From positions 215,778-279,777 of the forward strand of contig NZ_FNGV01000007.1 of assembly GCF_900103215.1 (NCBI RefSeq): a DNA stretch of 64,000 nucleotides. Direction: 5' to 3'. The translations under genes were made by a program, and so were the position numbers. Below are positions 17,007 through 26,282 of this stretch, piece by piece. Source of the DNA: Kriegella aquimaris. GTDB lineage: Bacteria; Bacteroidota; Bacteroidia; Flavobacteriales; Flavobacteriaceae. The notes below the pieces were generated by a model that was given only the letters and a program-made list of their open reading frames with translations, did not search any database and was not told the origin of the DNA. Positions within the stretch are counted from its first letter, which is position 1, and each line of letters opens with the position of its first letter.

Positions 17007-19457
17007 TTATTCGTTTTTAAGTGTGACAGCCGGATTCACTCTTGAGATCTTTTCTGAATAAATAACAATCACACAAATAAGAACAGATACAACCATTAAA
17101 AAAGGTAAAAGGAAAAATAGTGGCCCTATTGATATTCTTGAAGCATATCCTTCCAACCATAAATTGATGATATAGCTTGAAACTGGCAGAGCAACTAAAA
17201 TTGCTATTCCTAAAAGTATGAACAATGACTTGTACAATGACAGCCAAATACTCATAATAGAGGCTCCGAAGACTTTTCGAATCGAGATTTCTTTTATACT
17301 TCTGTTAGTGGCAAAAGCCAGAAGACCGAACAATCCAATGCATGCAATTAATAACAGCAGGCCTGCCGAAACAGAGAAAACAACGAAAAAGTGATACTCA
17401 CCTTTATACTGCTCGTTGTAATTATCTTCTAAAAAAAAGTAATTTATCGGGTTGTTAGGAAATACTTCTCCCCATACTTTACTCATATGTGCAAGTGCCG
17501 CTTTTTTACTTTCATTAGAAACCCTCAGTGAATAGTAACCCTGAGCGTCATATAAAAACAAGACATACGGAGCTGGTTCTTTTTTTAATGATTCCTGCTT
17601 ATAGTCGGAAACTACACCGATGATTTTACGTTTATCCCCTCCAAACATTAAAATATTTTCGCCAATCGCATCTTCAGCGCTATCAAACTGTAATCTTTCG
17701 ATTGCTGACTGATTTAAAATTACTACACCGTTTGAATCACTCCCAGCATTTTTGGAAAAGTCTCTACCCGCAATAATATCCAGTCCGTAGTTCTTTACAA
17801 AATCATAGTCTACACCATTGAACTGCACTGGAAGATCGGTAGCAAGCTCATGGTTGAGCCTTTTAATATCACCTCCCCAATTATGGGGTTTTCCCGGTAT
17901 CAAGGAAGAAGCGGTCATAGAAGTGATATGAGGACTATTCAATAATTCGTTTTTAAGAGTTTCAGTGCTCTCCGAATAACTTTGGTTTTCCTGCAATACT
18001 CTTGGAGCTTGTATAATCACCATGTCTTCCATATGAAAACCAAGATCGGAAGAACGCATATGGTTGATCTGTGCAAAGACCGAAAATAAGAATGCACACA
18101 AGATAAATGTTATAGAGAACTGCGCCGTAACCAGTGTATTTCGAAATGAGCTTTCCTTGATCGACCCAACCCTGCCTTGGATAGCGTTAATCAATTTAAT
18201 GGAAGAAAGAAAAAATGCGGGGTAAATACCGGATGATATCACATTGAAAACAAAAATTCCTACAATGGATAACTTATAGAGCAAACCAAAACTTGTTGAA
18301 AAATCGAATAAGTAAGAAGGTAATGTCTCATCCAATAAATTATTCGATATCATTCCTAGGCTAACTTCAGCAATTATCACGGATATAATTAAAGCCAGTA
18401 AATTTAATATTGCCGATTCCCCTATGTATTGATAAATCAACTGTTTCTTGTCAGACCCTAGTACTTTTAGGATACCTATCCCACGTACTCTCTCGGCTGA
18501 CAATGCAGTTGACAGACTAACATAGTTGACCCAGGACATAACCAAAATCAAAAAAGCACTGATAAGTAAATATTTTACATTGTTTCCATCGGAGTTTGTC
18601 GTAAGTTCCTGAATCCTATCTGAATACAGATGAATGTCTTCGATTGGCAATAAACCAAATCTTATTTGAACATCATTTGCATTCTGTTGATGATTTTTGA
18701 ATTTTGAAACCAGTGAAGGGATTTTGGATTCTATTGTATTGGGATCAGTGTTGCCGGCAAGCTGTATATAAGTAGTAAAATCCGTAAAATCCCAACTGGT
18801 GGTACACCATTCGTCTGCACACAATGTGGGGTACGAAATTATCACATCGAACTGAATATGGGAATTTATTGGTGGGTTCTCGGCTACTCCGGTTATCAGG
18901 AGATCTTTTGATCCACCTCTGTCGTAGACCCGGAGATTTTTATTGATTGGATTCTCGCCTTTAAAAAATTTTTCAGCAATACGTTCAGATATTACCGCAG
19001 AATTTGGTTCATCAAGTACAAGATCTGGATTTCCATATTTTAATTTGAAATCAAATATTTCGAAAAATGTATCATCGGCATAATATGTCCGTTGCTCAAT
19101 TGACTTTACCACATCTCCATCTGGCTCCGTGTAGGTGAAAACAACAGGCCCATAAGTAGCCTCGGTATACATCCTGACCTGACTTACTACTTCAGGAAAT
19201 TCGTCCAGCATGGTCGGACCAACAGCAGGATAGGTTATCGCGTATTCATTCAAAACCTCATTGGAATTGAATTCATCCATATTCACTCTATATATATCTT
19301 TGCTAGCTGTATGGAATGTGTCGTAGCTATTCTCATAAAAAGTATAGTTCAAAATTATCAATAGCATTGCAGATCCAATTGTCAATCCGAAAATATTAAT
19401 AAAGAAGAACATCTTGTTTTTCCTGTAACTCCTTAGCGCTAGTCTTGTAACCATCAT
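17007..19457 (-). CDS. ABC transporter permease, FtsX/MacB-like with two periplasmic domains
   Basis: About 816 residues from the first of two adjacent ATGs (19457 or 19454); a start at 19508 is in frame but would add a non-conserved leader. Organisation: TM1 (FFFINIFGLTIGSAMLLIIL), a MacB_PCD periplasmic domain, three TM helices with an FtsX domain (about 300-400), a fourth TM, a second MacB_PCD domain, and a closing FtsX domain with the IKEISIRKVFGASIMSIW motif. This is the duplicated permease common in Bacteroidota. Such proteins usually pair with a separate MacB-like ATPase, which is not adjacent here. The exported substrate or mechanical role is unknown. Confidence 0.85.
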   Translation of the reverse strand: MMVTRLALRSYRKNKMFFFINIFGLTIGSAMLLIILNYTFYENSYDTFHTASKDIYRVNMDEFNSNEVLNEYAITYPAVGPTMLDEFPEVVSQVRMYTEATYGPVVFTYTEPDGDVVKSIEQRTYYADDTFFEIFDFKLKYGNPDLVLDEPNSAVISERIAEKFFKGENPINKNLRVYDRGGSKDLLITGVAENPPINSHIQFDVIISYPTLCADEWCTTSWDFTDFTTYIQLAGNTDPNTIESKIPSLVSKFKNHQQNANDVQIRFGLLPIEDIHLYSDRIQELTTNSDGNNVKYLLISAFLILVMSWVNYVSLSTALSAERVRGIGILKVLGSDKKQLIYQYIGESAILNLLALIISVIIAEVSLGMISNNLLDETLPSYLFDFSTSFGLLYKLSIVGIFVFNVISSGIYPAFFLSSIKLINAIQGRVGSIKESSFRNTLVTAQFSITFILCAFLFSVFAQINHMRSSDLGFHMEDMVIIQAPRVLQENQSYSESTETLKNELLNSPHITSMTASSLIPGKPHNWGGDIKRLNHELATDLPVQFNGVDYDFVKNYGLDIIAGRDFSKNAGSDSNGVVILNQSAIERLQFDSAEDAIGENILMFGGDKRKIIGVVSDYKQESLKKEPAPYVLFLYDAQGYYSLRVSNESKKAALAHMSKVWGEVFPNNPINYFFLEDNYNEQYKGEYHFFVVFSVSAGLLLLIACIGLFGLLAFATNRSIKEISIRKVFGASIMSIWLSLYKSLFILLGIAILVALPVSSYIINLWLEGYASRISIGPLFFLLPFLMVVSVLICVIVIYSEKISRVNPAVTLKNE

Positions 19458-19508
19458 AATTTTGAGTGTCTTCGAATTGGTTGATTTTGTGATATCAATG
19501 GAATGCAC

Positions 19509-19859
19509 TTCAGTTTCATTGCCGAATACAGTTAAAAAAAGTATCGATTTTTATGCCAGCAATTTTAAATCACTGTTAATCAATAAGATAAAATTACACT
19601 TCTATTTATGTCCTATGCTTAATGTAAAAAAATTTTACATTTAATGTCAATTAATTGTACAGTGGCAATGAAATTTGAAAATGTATATCTTGAGATGGTG
19701 TTATAAAGTTTAAAGTCTCCAATAAACAACAATTGAATGGTCACTTCGATTGTTCTGCGCCTGTTTTAAGAATCGGCCGTTTTATGGGCCTTCTACTAGT
19801 TTTACTTCCTATTCTTTTAATCTGCCGTTTAACAATTCACCTGATTAAAAAAAAGTGAA
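19509..19859. other. intergenic stretch with AT-rich palindrome
   Basis: About 350 bp between the cyclase stop and the permease start. AATGTAAAA/TTTTACATT (19621-19641, 3-nt loop) is a perfect inverted repeat about 160 bp upstream of the permease and could be an operator or a weak terminator. Just left of 19860 the repeat AATTCAC/GTGAATT with an intervening A-run may end the cyclase transcript. No gene is seen. Confidence 0.45.
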
Positions 19860-20984
19860 TTAAGAAACCAAAGATTGATTTTTTTGAACCCCAAATAACG
19901 TCAGTTTTTCGTCTTTTCCTTTTAAGAAAGCATCTACGTATACTTGACTTCGATATTGTTCATTGCTTTTGATTTCATTCCATATCGTTTCAGAAACCAA
20001 CAGTTCCTGTTGGTATTTGTTGCAAAGTGATTGAATTCTTGATGAAGTATTGATCACATCTCCATGGTACGCCAGCTCTTTTTTTATTGTTCCGATTTCG
20101 GTAAATACGATAGTTCCACCGTGGACACTAGCCTTAAATTCGGGATAAAACCCATACTTGTTCTGGTAATAGTCTTTCTTACTTTTTAATTGTTCTTTGA
20201 ACTTGAAAAAAACTTCCACACAATTATTAAACTGTAATCCGCCTTTATAGGTCCATACAAGTACTGCTTCGTCACCTACATATTGGTATATGGTAGCATC
20301 GTGTTCTGATACAACTTCGTTTAGCTCAACGAATGTCTCTTGAATAAACTGGCTGTATCTGTAATCACCTAATTTTTCAGCAATAGCAGTCGATGATTTT
20401 AGGTCTAAAAACATAAATATACGGGCTAGTTTTTGCGGTTTTTTGTAGACACCCAAGAGCATTTTAGCAAAAATACCTTTGCCGAAATTATCTTTTGCCA
20501 TCTGTAAAAATGAAAACACAAAGAGTGCGACTAGAAAGTATACTAAAGAAGTTCTGAAGAATTTATTTTGGATCCACCACCATCGTTCACTGGAAAAAGA
20601 TTCATTACCATCATCTAAAATAAGCGTTCTGGCCGCGGTGAGTAGCGCAACAAGGATAACAAAATATGCCGAGGACTTGATCAGGAGCTGTAACCAAAGC
20701 ACCATCTTTTTTAGGAATGTTTTTTGAAAAACAAATTCAATTAAAGTAAAAAAGACACCTAGCAAAGCACCTGTATAGACTGCGGGCAAAAGAAGGTCTT
20801 TAAAGATAATATGTTGGGTTGGGCGCAACCCAAGGTTGTCGATACCATAGAATTTCAGAAATACATAAAACAGAAAAGCCAGTGTCCAATAAAGTACGGA
20901 TTCAAGTATAAAGGGCACGTGTTTCATTGGAAACATCATCTTGAGTTTTCTTGGGATTTTTTTCATGAAAAATTTAATCGGCAT
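19860..20984 (-). CDS. membrane class III adenylate/guanylate cyclase
   Basis: 374 residues. Four hydrophobic segments lie at about 27-46, 66-87, 97-120 and 147-160. The catalytic domain runs from about 186 to 360: metal-binding aspartates D194 (MFLDLKSSTA) and D238 (YVGDEAVLVW), and the transition-state pair N312/R316 (GDVINTSSRI). All core catalytic residues are present, so it should be active, making cAMP or cGMP; the purine-specifying residues do not settle which. It might feed the Crp-type regulators in the region, though these lack an obvious cAMP site. A 52-aa gene ends three bases before its start, with the AGGAG ribosome binding site formed across that stop. Confidence 0.88.
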   Translation of the reverse strand: MPIKFFMKKIPRKLKMMFPMKHVPFILESVLYWTLAFLFYVFLKFYGIDNLGLRPTQHIIFKDLLLPAVYTGALLGVFFTLIEFVFQKTFLKKMVLWLQLLIKSSAYFVILVALLTAARTLILDDGNESFSSERWWWIQNKFFRTSLVYFLVALFVFSFLQMAKDNFGKGIFAKMLLGVYKKPQKLARIFMFLDLKSSTAIAEKLGDYRYSQFIQETFVELNEVVSEHDATIYQYVGDEAVLVWTYKGGLQFNNCVEVFFKFKEQLKSKKDYYQNKYGFYPEFKASVHGGTIVFTEIGTIKKELAYHGDVINTSSRIQSLCNKYQQELLVSETIWNEIKSNEQYRSQVYVDAFLKGKDEKLTLFGVQKNQSLVS

Positions 20985-20987
20985 CTC

Positions 20988-21146
20988 CTAAATTAAATTT
21001 TCATGCATATCATTCAAAGCTTCAATTATCGTACTACCATACCCTTTTGTTATTTCAAATTCTTCATTGTCTACTAAAGAAACACTGTATGATTCACTAG
21101 ATCGGTAAATTTTTAAAAATTTCAATTGATTTGTATTTAATTCCAT
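20988..21146 (-). CDS. small 52-aa protein upstream of the cyclase
   Basis: ATG at 21146, stop TAG at 20990-20988, 52 residues. The peptide is charged and soluble-looking, with a beta-strand-rich start (LKFLKIYRSSESYSVSLV), an acidic middle (DNEEFEITKG) and a helical end (STIIEALNDMHENL). The stop is only three bases from the cyclase ATG and contributes to its AGGAG ribosome binding site, so the two are translationally linked. The start is preceded by AT-rich sequence without a clear -7 element. No family is recognised. Confidence 0.65.
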   Translation of the reverse strand: MELNTNQLKFLKIYRSSESYSVSLVDNEEFEITKGYGSTIIEALNDMHENLI

Positions 21147-21231
21147 TGTTTGTACAATTTAAATTGTTGAATGTTTTCGATTATATGTAGCTGTTGTCTA
21201 ATTAATGAAGATGTATCCTAAATCAAAGCTC

Positions 21232-22272
21232 CTAGCCTTTAAAGCTAATTGTAAGCTCTTCTACCTTACCACCTCTCAATACTTTTAGCACGAATTCTTT
21301 CATTTTGTAGAAATCCGATCTATTAGCCATTGCATTATCCACTTTTTCAAAAGCTTCTTTGGTCAATGGAAATCCGTTTACCGATAGTATAATATCCCCT
21401 CCTAAAATCAAATGCTCATCTTCAATGGTAATAGTTTCAAATCCGCCTTTGATTCCGGCGAAATATGCAGGTGAAAACCGAACTACGGATTCAACCAGCA
21501 AGCCGCCATTAATGGGGACATTTAACATCAATGCCAATTCTTTATCCAGAATAAAACCATTAATACCGTTCCATCTTCTATTGCCGTTCACAACCAATTT
21601 CTTGGCTAAATTGGAAGTAGCTGCAAAACCCAACCCCTGAAAACCTCCAGATTCTGAAATGATGTAGCTTGAAATTCCGATGACCTCTCCTTGCAAGTTA
21701 AACATTGGACCACCGGAATTTCCCTGATTTATCGATGCATCCGTTTGAAAGTACTCATTGATTACAAAGCCAGAGGTCCTGGTTTTTTGCTTTTGTCTGC
21801 CACTAATGTAGCCGGAAGAAAGTGAATGTTCCAAACCATACGGAGCTCCTAAAATAATAATCTGCTCTCCTACCGAGACCTTATCCGAATCTCCCATTTT
21901 TGCCACTTTATATACCTTGGGCATCCACGATAATTTCAATAACCCTATGTCCGCAACTGGGGCCGACCTAATCACTTTAGCGGGAATTTCTTCCCCATTT
22001 AAAAATTTGACGACGACTTTTTCAGCATCATTGACGACATGGGCGGCCGTTAAGATTTCTCCATCCTCTGAAATAAGAACACCTGAACCGATACCTTCAT
22101 CGACAATCATTTGATGGCTTTCTTCAAATAATCTTGATTCGGTCAGAATAGTAACAACGGATGTATTTACTTGTTTGTAAAGGGATGCTATATCTTGGGC
22201 ATTGGCGATGCCTAATGTAAAAGAGAATACCACAAGAAAGATGGGCATTTTAATTGTAATCATTGACTTCAT
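21232..22272 (-). CDS. HtrA/S1C-type serine protease with PDZ-like domain
   Basis: 346 residues with a signal peptide cleaved around residue 25 (GIANA-QD). The trypsin-like triad is complete: H78 (LTAAHVV), D108 (ADIGLLKL) and S186 (GNSGGPMF). The C-terminal part after about 240 (PINGGLLVESVVRFSPAYFAGIKGG ... GGDIILSVNGFPLTKEAFEKV) is a PDZ domain. It is therefore a periplasmic DegP/DegS-type quality-control or regulated-proteolysis enzyme, shorter than DegP (one PDZ only). A 12-bp gap separates it from an outer-membrane beta-barrel gene upstream, suggesting one operon. Confidence 0.9.
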   Translation of the reverse strand: MKSMITIKMPIFLVVFSFTLGIANAQDIASLYKQVNTSVVTILTESRLFEESHQMIVDEGIGSGVLISEDGEILTAAHVVNDAEKVVVKFLNGEEIPAKVIRSAPVADIGLLKLSWMPKVYKVAKMGDSDKVSVGEQIIILGAPYGLEHSLSSGYISGRQKQKTRTSGFVINEYFQTDASINQGNSGGPMFNLQGEVIGISSYIISESGGFQGLGFAATSNLAKKLVVNGNRRWNGINGFILDKELALMLNVPINGGLLVESVVRFSPAYFAGIKGGFETITIEDEHLILGGDIILSVNGFPLTKEAFEKVDNAMANRSDFYKMKEFVLKVLRGGKVEELTISFKG

Positions 22273-22284
22273 TTTATTGTTAGT

Positions 22285-22983
22285 TTAAAATTTATAGGCT
22301 AGTGAAAGTCCTAAATTGAATGTGATGATTTTGGGCTTGTAATTTGAAGTGATGCGCCCATTGTCAATTGTTGTGTCAACACCGGAAATTGTTACAAAAC
22401 CACCGCTGAAAGTAAAAGTGGGCATTAGACAAAAGTAGTTTCCTAAGTCACGTTTAAGCCCAATACCAAATTCGTAGCCTAAACCCAAACCGGTCTCACT
22501 AGAGCGATTTACTTCAGTATTGGTGTTTTCATTCGTAGCCGTTATTGACATCTGTGGGTTAGAAACAAGCATAGGGCCCAATCCGATACGGGGATAGAGA
22601 CTGAATTTTCTGCCCAAATTTATTTTGTATTCAATTCCTGTAAGAAGGGAATAGGTTTTCCAAACATCGGAACTACTAACAAAATTTGCTGCTTTATTTA
22701 TTGTTTCCAATTCTTTTACCAATGTGGTGACATCGGTATCAAATTTCTGATAACGAAAAGTTAATGTTAAATTCAGCTTTTCGCTTAAAGCACTTCCTGC
22801 ATATAAATCCAACTTGTTTCCGCTTTCTGCGAAACCTGCATTGGAATTGTTGATAGCGTCATCCTTAAAATCTACTAATGGAAAACTTTTTCCATAAGAA
22901 ATTCCAAAATAATAGTTGCTTTCTTGAGCAAAAACAACGGTTGTGGTTATGTGAAAAACGATTATAAAAATATATTTTTTCAT
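22285..22983 (-). CDS. outer-membrane beta-barrel protein
   Basis: 232 residues with a signal peptide ending near residue 19 (TTVVFAQ). Alternating strands (YYFGISYGKSF, LNLTLTFRYQKF, FSLYPRIGLGPMLV, TGLGLGYEFGIGLKRDL, ITFNLGLSLAYKF) end in phenylalanine, typical of an eight-stranded OmpA/OmpW-like barrel. Function is unknown. It is transcribed toward the HtrA-like protease gene 12 bp downstream, which may process or monitor it. Confidence 0.8.
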   Translation of the reverse strand: MKKYIFIIVFHITTTVVFAQESNYYFGISYGKSFPLVDFKDDAINNSNAGFAESGNKLDLYAGSALSEKLNLTLTFRYQKFDTDVTTLVKELETINKAANFVSSSDVWKTYSLLTGIEYKINLGRKFSLYPRIGLGPMLVSNPQMSITATNENTNTEVNRSSETGLGLGYEFGIGLKRDLGNYFCLMPTFTFSGGFVTISGVDTTIDNGRITSNYKPKIITFNLGLSLAYKF

Positions 22984-23039
22984 TTTAAATTAGTTTTGAA
23001 AACTTGATAAAGAAAAACTCAGATCTGGAACAAGCTTTA

Positions 23040-23408
23040 TTATCTCGCTCGGCTCCACTGTAGATCAGCGGATATGAAGCGTGCAGTTACCTTAAGGTTA
23101 AGTTTATCCCCTTCCATCTGACATTCTACATCCAATAGCCTTTCTCTCTTTTTGGAGTATATCTTGCCTACCCATTTACCTTCTTGATACTTCAAATTGA
23201 GTACTTCGATGTCTGTGTTTCGCTCTCCCTCTGCGTTTATAGGGTTTCCAAGGTATATATTACCTTCTTTATAGATTTCTACTTTTGTTTCATCTGCTGT
23301 AGTCCAAACAGCAACTATCTCATTTTGTTCATCTTGCTTATCTTGTGCAAAGAAGTTAATCGATAGGACAAAAAAGGAAATTGTGATTAAGTGATTCATA
23401 TTTCTCAT
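23040..23408 (-). CDS. DUF2147 family secreted protein
   Basis: 122 residues with a signal peptide (cleavage near FFAQ, about residue 21). The body follows the DUF2147 pattern: IVAVWTTADETKVEIYKEGN, IYLGNPI, DIEVLNLKYQEGKWVGKIYSKKRERLLDVECQMEGDKLNLK and a closing LQWSR. DUF2147 proteins are small lipocalin-like periplasmic or secreted proteins of unknown role. It lies 56 bp upstream of the beta-barrel gene on the same strand. Confidence 0.8.
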   Translation of the reverse strand: MRNMNHLITISFFVLSINFFAQDKQDEQNEIVAVWTTADETKVEIYKEGNIYLGNPINAEGERNTDIEVLNLKYQEGKWVGKIYSKKRERLLDVECQMEGDKLNLKVTARFISADLQWSRAR

Positions 23409-23551
23409 GATTATATTTTTTGATTACGGGGCGAAACTATTTTGATAGAGGGCCAGTGGCAAAAAAAATTTACGAAATTGCTGTATAAATGAACCAAATG
23501 GATGTTGAGGGCAACTAAGCCTTTTAATTATCAAAACGAACAATTCGTACC

Positions 23552-24658
23552 ATGAAATCATCATTTCATTCATTTGATTATGAAAAATTAGAAGATGACG
23601 CTAATATTGTTCCTATGAGCAGCGCATTGTCTAGAACGGAGCGATTTTTTAAAGTCGGCCCCTACATCCTATGGTTTGGGATACATATCTCCATCAGTTT
23701 GGTACTTGCATATCAAAGAAGTCTCGCAGATACTATTTACTATTTGGTAACCTATATATTTTTAGGTTCCTTGATTATTTGGCTTTTTGGATATAAACTC
23801 TTTCCCGAATACTTGGCAAGGGAAGGGAACATCAATCGAAGATTGGGACTGTTGATTACCACGAATATCATTCTTTTTGTTATCGGAATCTATGCGCATA
23901 CCATTATGGCGGAAATATTGGGGTTAAACCAGATCAGTGACCAATACGCCCCTAAATCGGTTCGTATCGCCTTGTGGCTTTTAATGGTTTTATTAGGAAT
24001 AATTTTTGTGGCCAGTATTCGAGTAGCACATGTTTATTACCTTAATGCAGTTCAAAAAGTTGAACATAAAGTGGAAAGAGCCGAGGCCGAACTGAGATTG
24101 TTAAAAAGTCAAATAAGCCCTCATTTTCTGTTCAATACGTTGAATAACATCTACGGGCTTGCCTACTTGAGAGATGAAAGAGCTGCTGAAATGATTTCAA
24201 AACTATCCAAGCTGTTGCGTTATTTACTGTATGACTGCGATCGGCCCAAGGTACCTTTGGCCAAAGAAAAGGAACTGATAGAACACTATTTGAGTATACA
24301 GTTGCTTAAGCATGAAGATTCCCGCAATGTTGATTTCTATCATGCAGGAATTACGGATAACAATAAAATTGCGCCTATGATCCTTATCAATTTTATTGAA
24401 AACTGTTTTAAACACTCCGATTTGGAAACCAATCCCCGAGGTTGGATCAAGATTGGTTTGGAAGTGGAAAAAAACGAACTTAGTTTTAAGACAGAAAATA
24501 CCTTCAAGGATGAAGTTAAGGAAGTTGAAAGGGATCAAATGGGAATAGGGCTTAGAAATTCATTAAAACTTTTAGAGGCCAATTACCCAGAGAAGCACGA
24601 AGTTGATATCACCAAGGAAAATAACGTCTATCAACTAGACCTAAAGATTACGTTATGA
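23552..24658 (+). CDS. LytS-type sensor histidine kinase
   Basis: 368 residues. Four transmembrane helices occupy about 37-160, then a coiled-coil linker leads to the His_kinase domain PF06580 with the phospho-acceptor H191 in SQISPHFLFNTLNNIYGL, and an ATPase part containing NFIENCFKHS and a GIGLRNSLKLL G-box. No extracellular sensor domain is present, so the signal is likely sensed in or near the membrane. Its stop overlaps the response regulator start by four bases (ATGA, 24655-24658), making a two-component pair. Confidence 0.92.
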   Translation: MKSSFHSFDYEKLEDDANIVPMSSALSRTERFFKVGPYILWFGIHISISLVLAYQRSLADTIYYLVTYIFLGSLIIWLFGYKLFPEYLAREGNINRRLGLLITTNIILFVIGIYAHTIMAEILGLNQISDQYAPKSVRIALWLLMVLLGIIFVASIRVAHVYYLNAVQKVEHKVERAEAELRLLKSQISPHFLFNTLNNIYGLAYLRDERAAEMISKLSKLLRYLLYDCDRPKVPLAKEKELIEHYLSIQLLKHEDSRNVDFYHAGITDNNKIAPMILINFIENCFKHSDLETNPRGWIKIGLEVEKNELSFKTENTFKDEVKEVERDQMGIGLRNSLKLLEANYPEKHEVDITKENNVYQLDLKITL

Positions 24659-25380
24659 AAATGAAATGTCTAATTGTCGATGATGAACATATTGCCCGAA
24701 AGATTCTTTCGGATTATGTTGGCAAAGTCCCTGAGTTGGAACTGGTGGCTTCCTGCAGTTCTGCACTGCAAGCGCTCAACCATATTAAAAATGATCGTAT
24801 AGATGTTTTGTTTCTCGATATACAAATGCCCGATCTTACGGGGCTTGACTTTCTGAAAATCTTACCGAACAGGCCAGCTACCATACTTACCACGGCCTAT
24901 TCCGAGTTTGCAGTTCAGAGTTATGAACTCGATGTTGTAGACTATTTGTTAAAACCGATAGATTTCGACCGATTTTATAAAGCGGTCACCAAAGTCATTT
25001 CCTTAAAAGATTCGAAAGTCGATTATCCCTTAACTTCATCACCAACCTTGTCTACGGACAAACTATTTATTAAAGCTGACGGTAAAATTATCAGTGTTGC
25101 ATTTCAGGACATCATTGTCATTAATGGTCAAGGTCCCTATGTACAGTTAATTACCGTTTATAATCGTAAAATTATGACGTTGCAATCCATGAGTAAATTA
25201 GAAGAACTTCTTCCGGCCAATTTCCACAGGATACATCGTTCTCACATTGTCAATATTAATCATATAGACAGCATTGATGGTTACATGGTCAGATTAAAAG
25301 ACCATACTGCTATAGTGAGTAAAAACAAAAGAGACGAATTCCTTAAATTAATTGATCAGCTTAATTTATTAGGGGATTGA
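24655..25380 (+). CDS. LytTR-family response regulator
   Basis: 241 residues. Receiver domain at about 4-120 with acidic pocket D9/D10, phospho-acceptor D55 (VLFLDIQMPD) and K103-type lysine in VVDYLLKPIDFDRF. A LytTR DNA-binding domain follows at about 140-238 (KLFIKADGKIISVAFQDIIVI, MSKLEELLPANFHRIHRSHIVNI). Partner of the overlapping LytS-type kinase. Targets are unknown; the upstream divergent DUF2147/barrel/protease cluster is a candidate. Confidence 0.92.
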   Translation: MKMKCLIVDDEHIARKILSDYVGKVPELELVASCSSALQALNHIKNDRIDVLFLDIQMPDLTGLDFLKILPNRPATILTTAYSEFAVQSYELDVVDYLLKPIDFDRFYKAVTKVISLKDSKVDYPLTSSPTLSTDKLFIKADGKIISVAFQDIIVINGQGPYVQLITVYNRKIMTLQSMSKLEELLPANFHRIHRSHIVNINHIDSIDGYMVRLKDHTAIVSKNKRDEFLKLIDQLNLLGD

Positions 25381-26282
25381 TTGTAGGATTACTTTTAAGG
25401 ATAGGTATCGCATTAAACCAAGGTTTTACGGCACCATAGTTTGATTTGGAAGATATTACATTGTATTGATTTTCTATGTAATTTTATATAGTAAATAACA
25501 CGTTATCAATATGTTCTATAGTTACTTGTAAGTTAAGCGTCAACAAAGGGATTCGACTTAGATAAGTACAATCAGAATGCTGAAAATCAATTATTTGTAA
25601 AGATACGTGGCATACTGCTCCCGACCAAGTAAACATAGGCCTTTCAAGAGATTGAAATGCCTTTTTTAGGTACAACATAGAATTCCCATTCAATTATTAC
25701 AAAGAAGCTGCCTTTGCAGAAAGCTTCTAATGTTTCACAGAACTTGAGTTATTATAGTTTTAGATTCAACATAATCTCATGTGTTCCATTATCAAAAGGA
25801 AGCTGCATTTATTATGGGCAAGGAGGCGGGAATGGGCACATTACGAATCTATTTTAATGACCATCCAATAATCTAAAAGGATTTCGTAAGGTGCGCCAGA
25901 AAATAGATAGCGTTTCAAATCAAGAGTAGGGTTACGTCCTATCCGGTTTTTGCTTGACGCTTATCTACCGGAACGCTTAAAAAACCGGACAGGATCAGGG
26001 CACAAAGTTTTGGGGTATAGTTCTTTGTACCTTGCATACGTTTAATTTACGGATTTTTGTACTTTGGTAAAAGCAAAAATTGATGTTTATCGGAGTTCTG
26101 CCGCAGCCACTACCGTTTTATTGCACTATTGAACTCCACAAAAATATTCAAGATTAAAGCATTCGCCGAAATCCCTCCAATCTTTATTGTTTGTAAGTAG
26201 TTTGATGACTTTTGTAAAAGGTATTAGTGTAATTGAAAAAAACAGTCGATTTTTATTAACTTGTTTCTCTATTTTTTTTGTT
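25381..26282. other. intergenic stretch with long inverted repeat
   Basis: About 900 bp between the response regulator and the Crp-type regulator. An inverted repeat of 14 bp with one mismatch lies at 25938-25951 and 25980-25993 (half-sites with CCGGTTTTT and AAAAACCGG), separated by 28 bp. A 69-codon minus-strand frame near 25484-25693 is not convincing. No RNA gene is evident. Confidence 0.45.
25938..25993. repeat. 14-bp inverted repeat, 28-bp spacer
   Basis: CCTATCCGGTTTTT and AAAAACCGGACAGG pair in 13 of 14 positions, the exception being a G-T wobble in RNA. The right arm is not followed by a T-run, so it is a poor terminator. It may be a structured RNA, an operator, or a fragment of a small inverted-repeat element. 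Confidence 0.4.

Noticed and set aside
25484..25693. 69-codon minus-strand frame in the gap
   Set aside because: No recognisable domain or signal peptide, weak composition.
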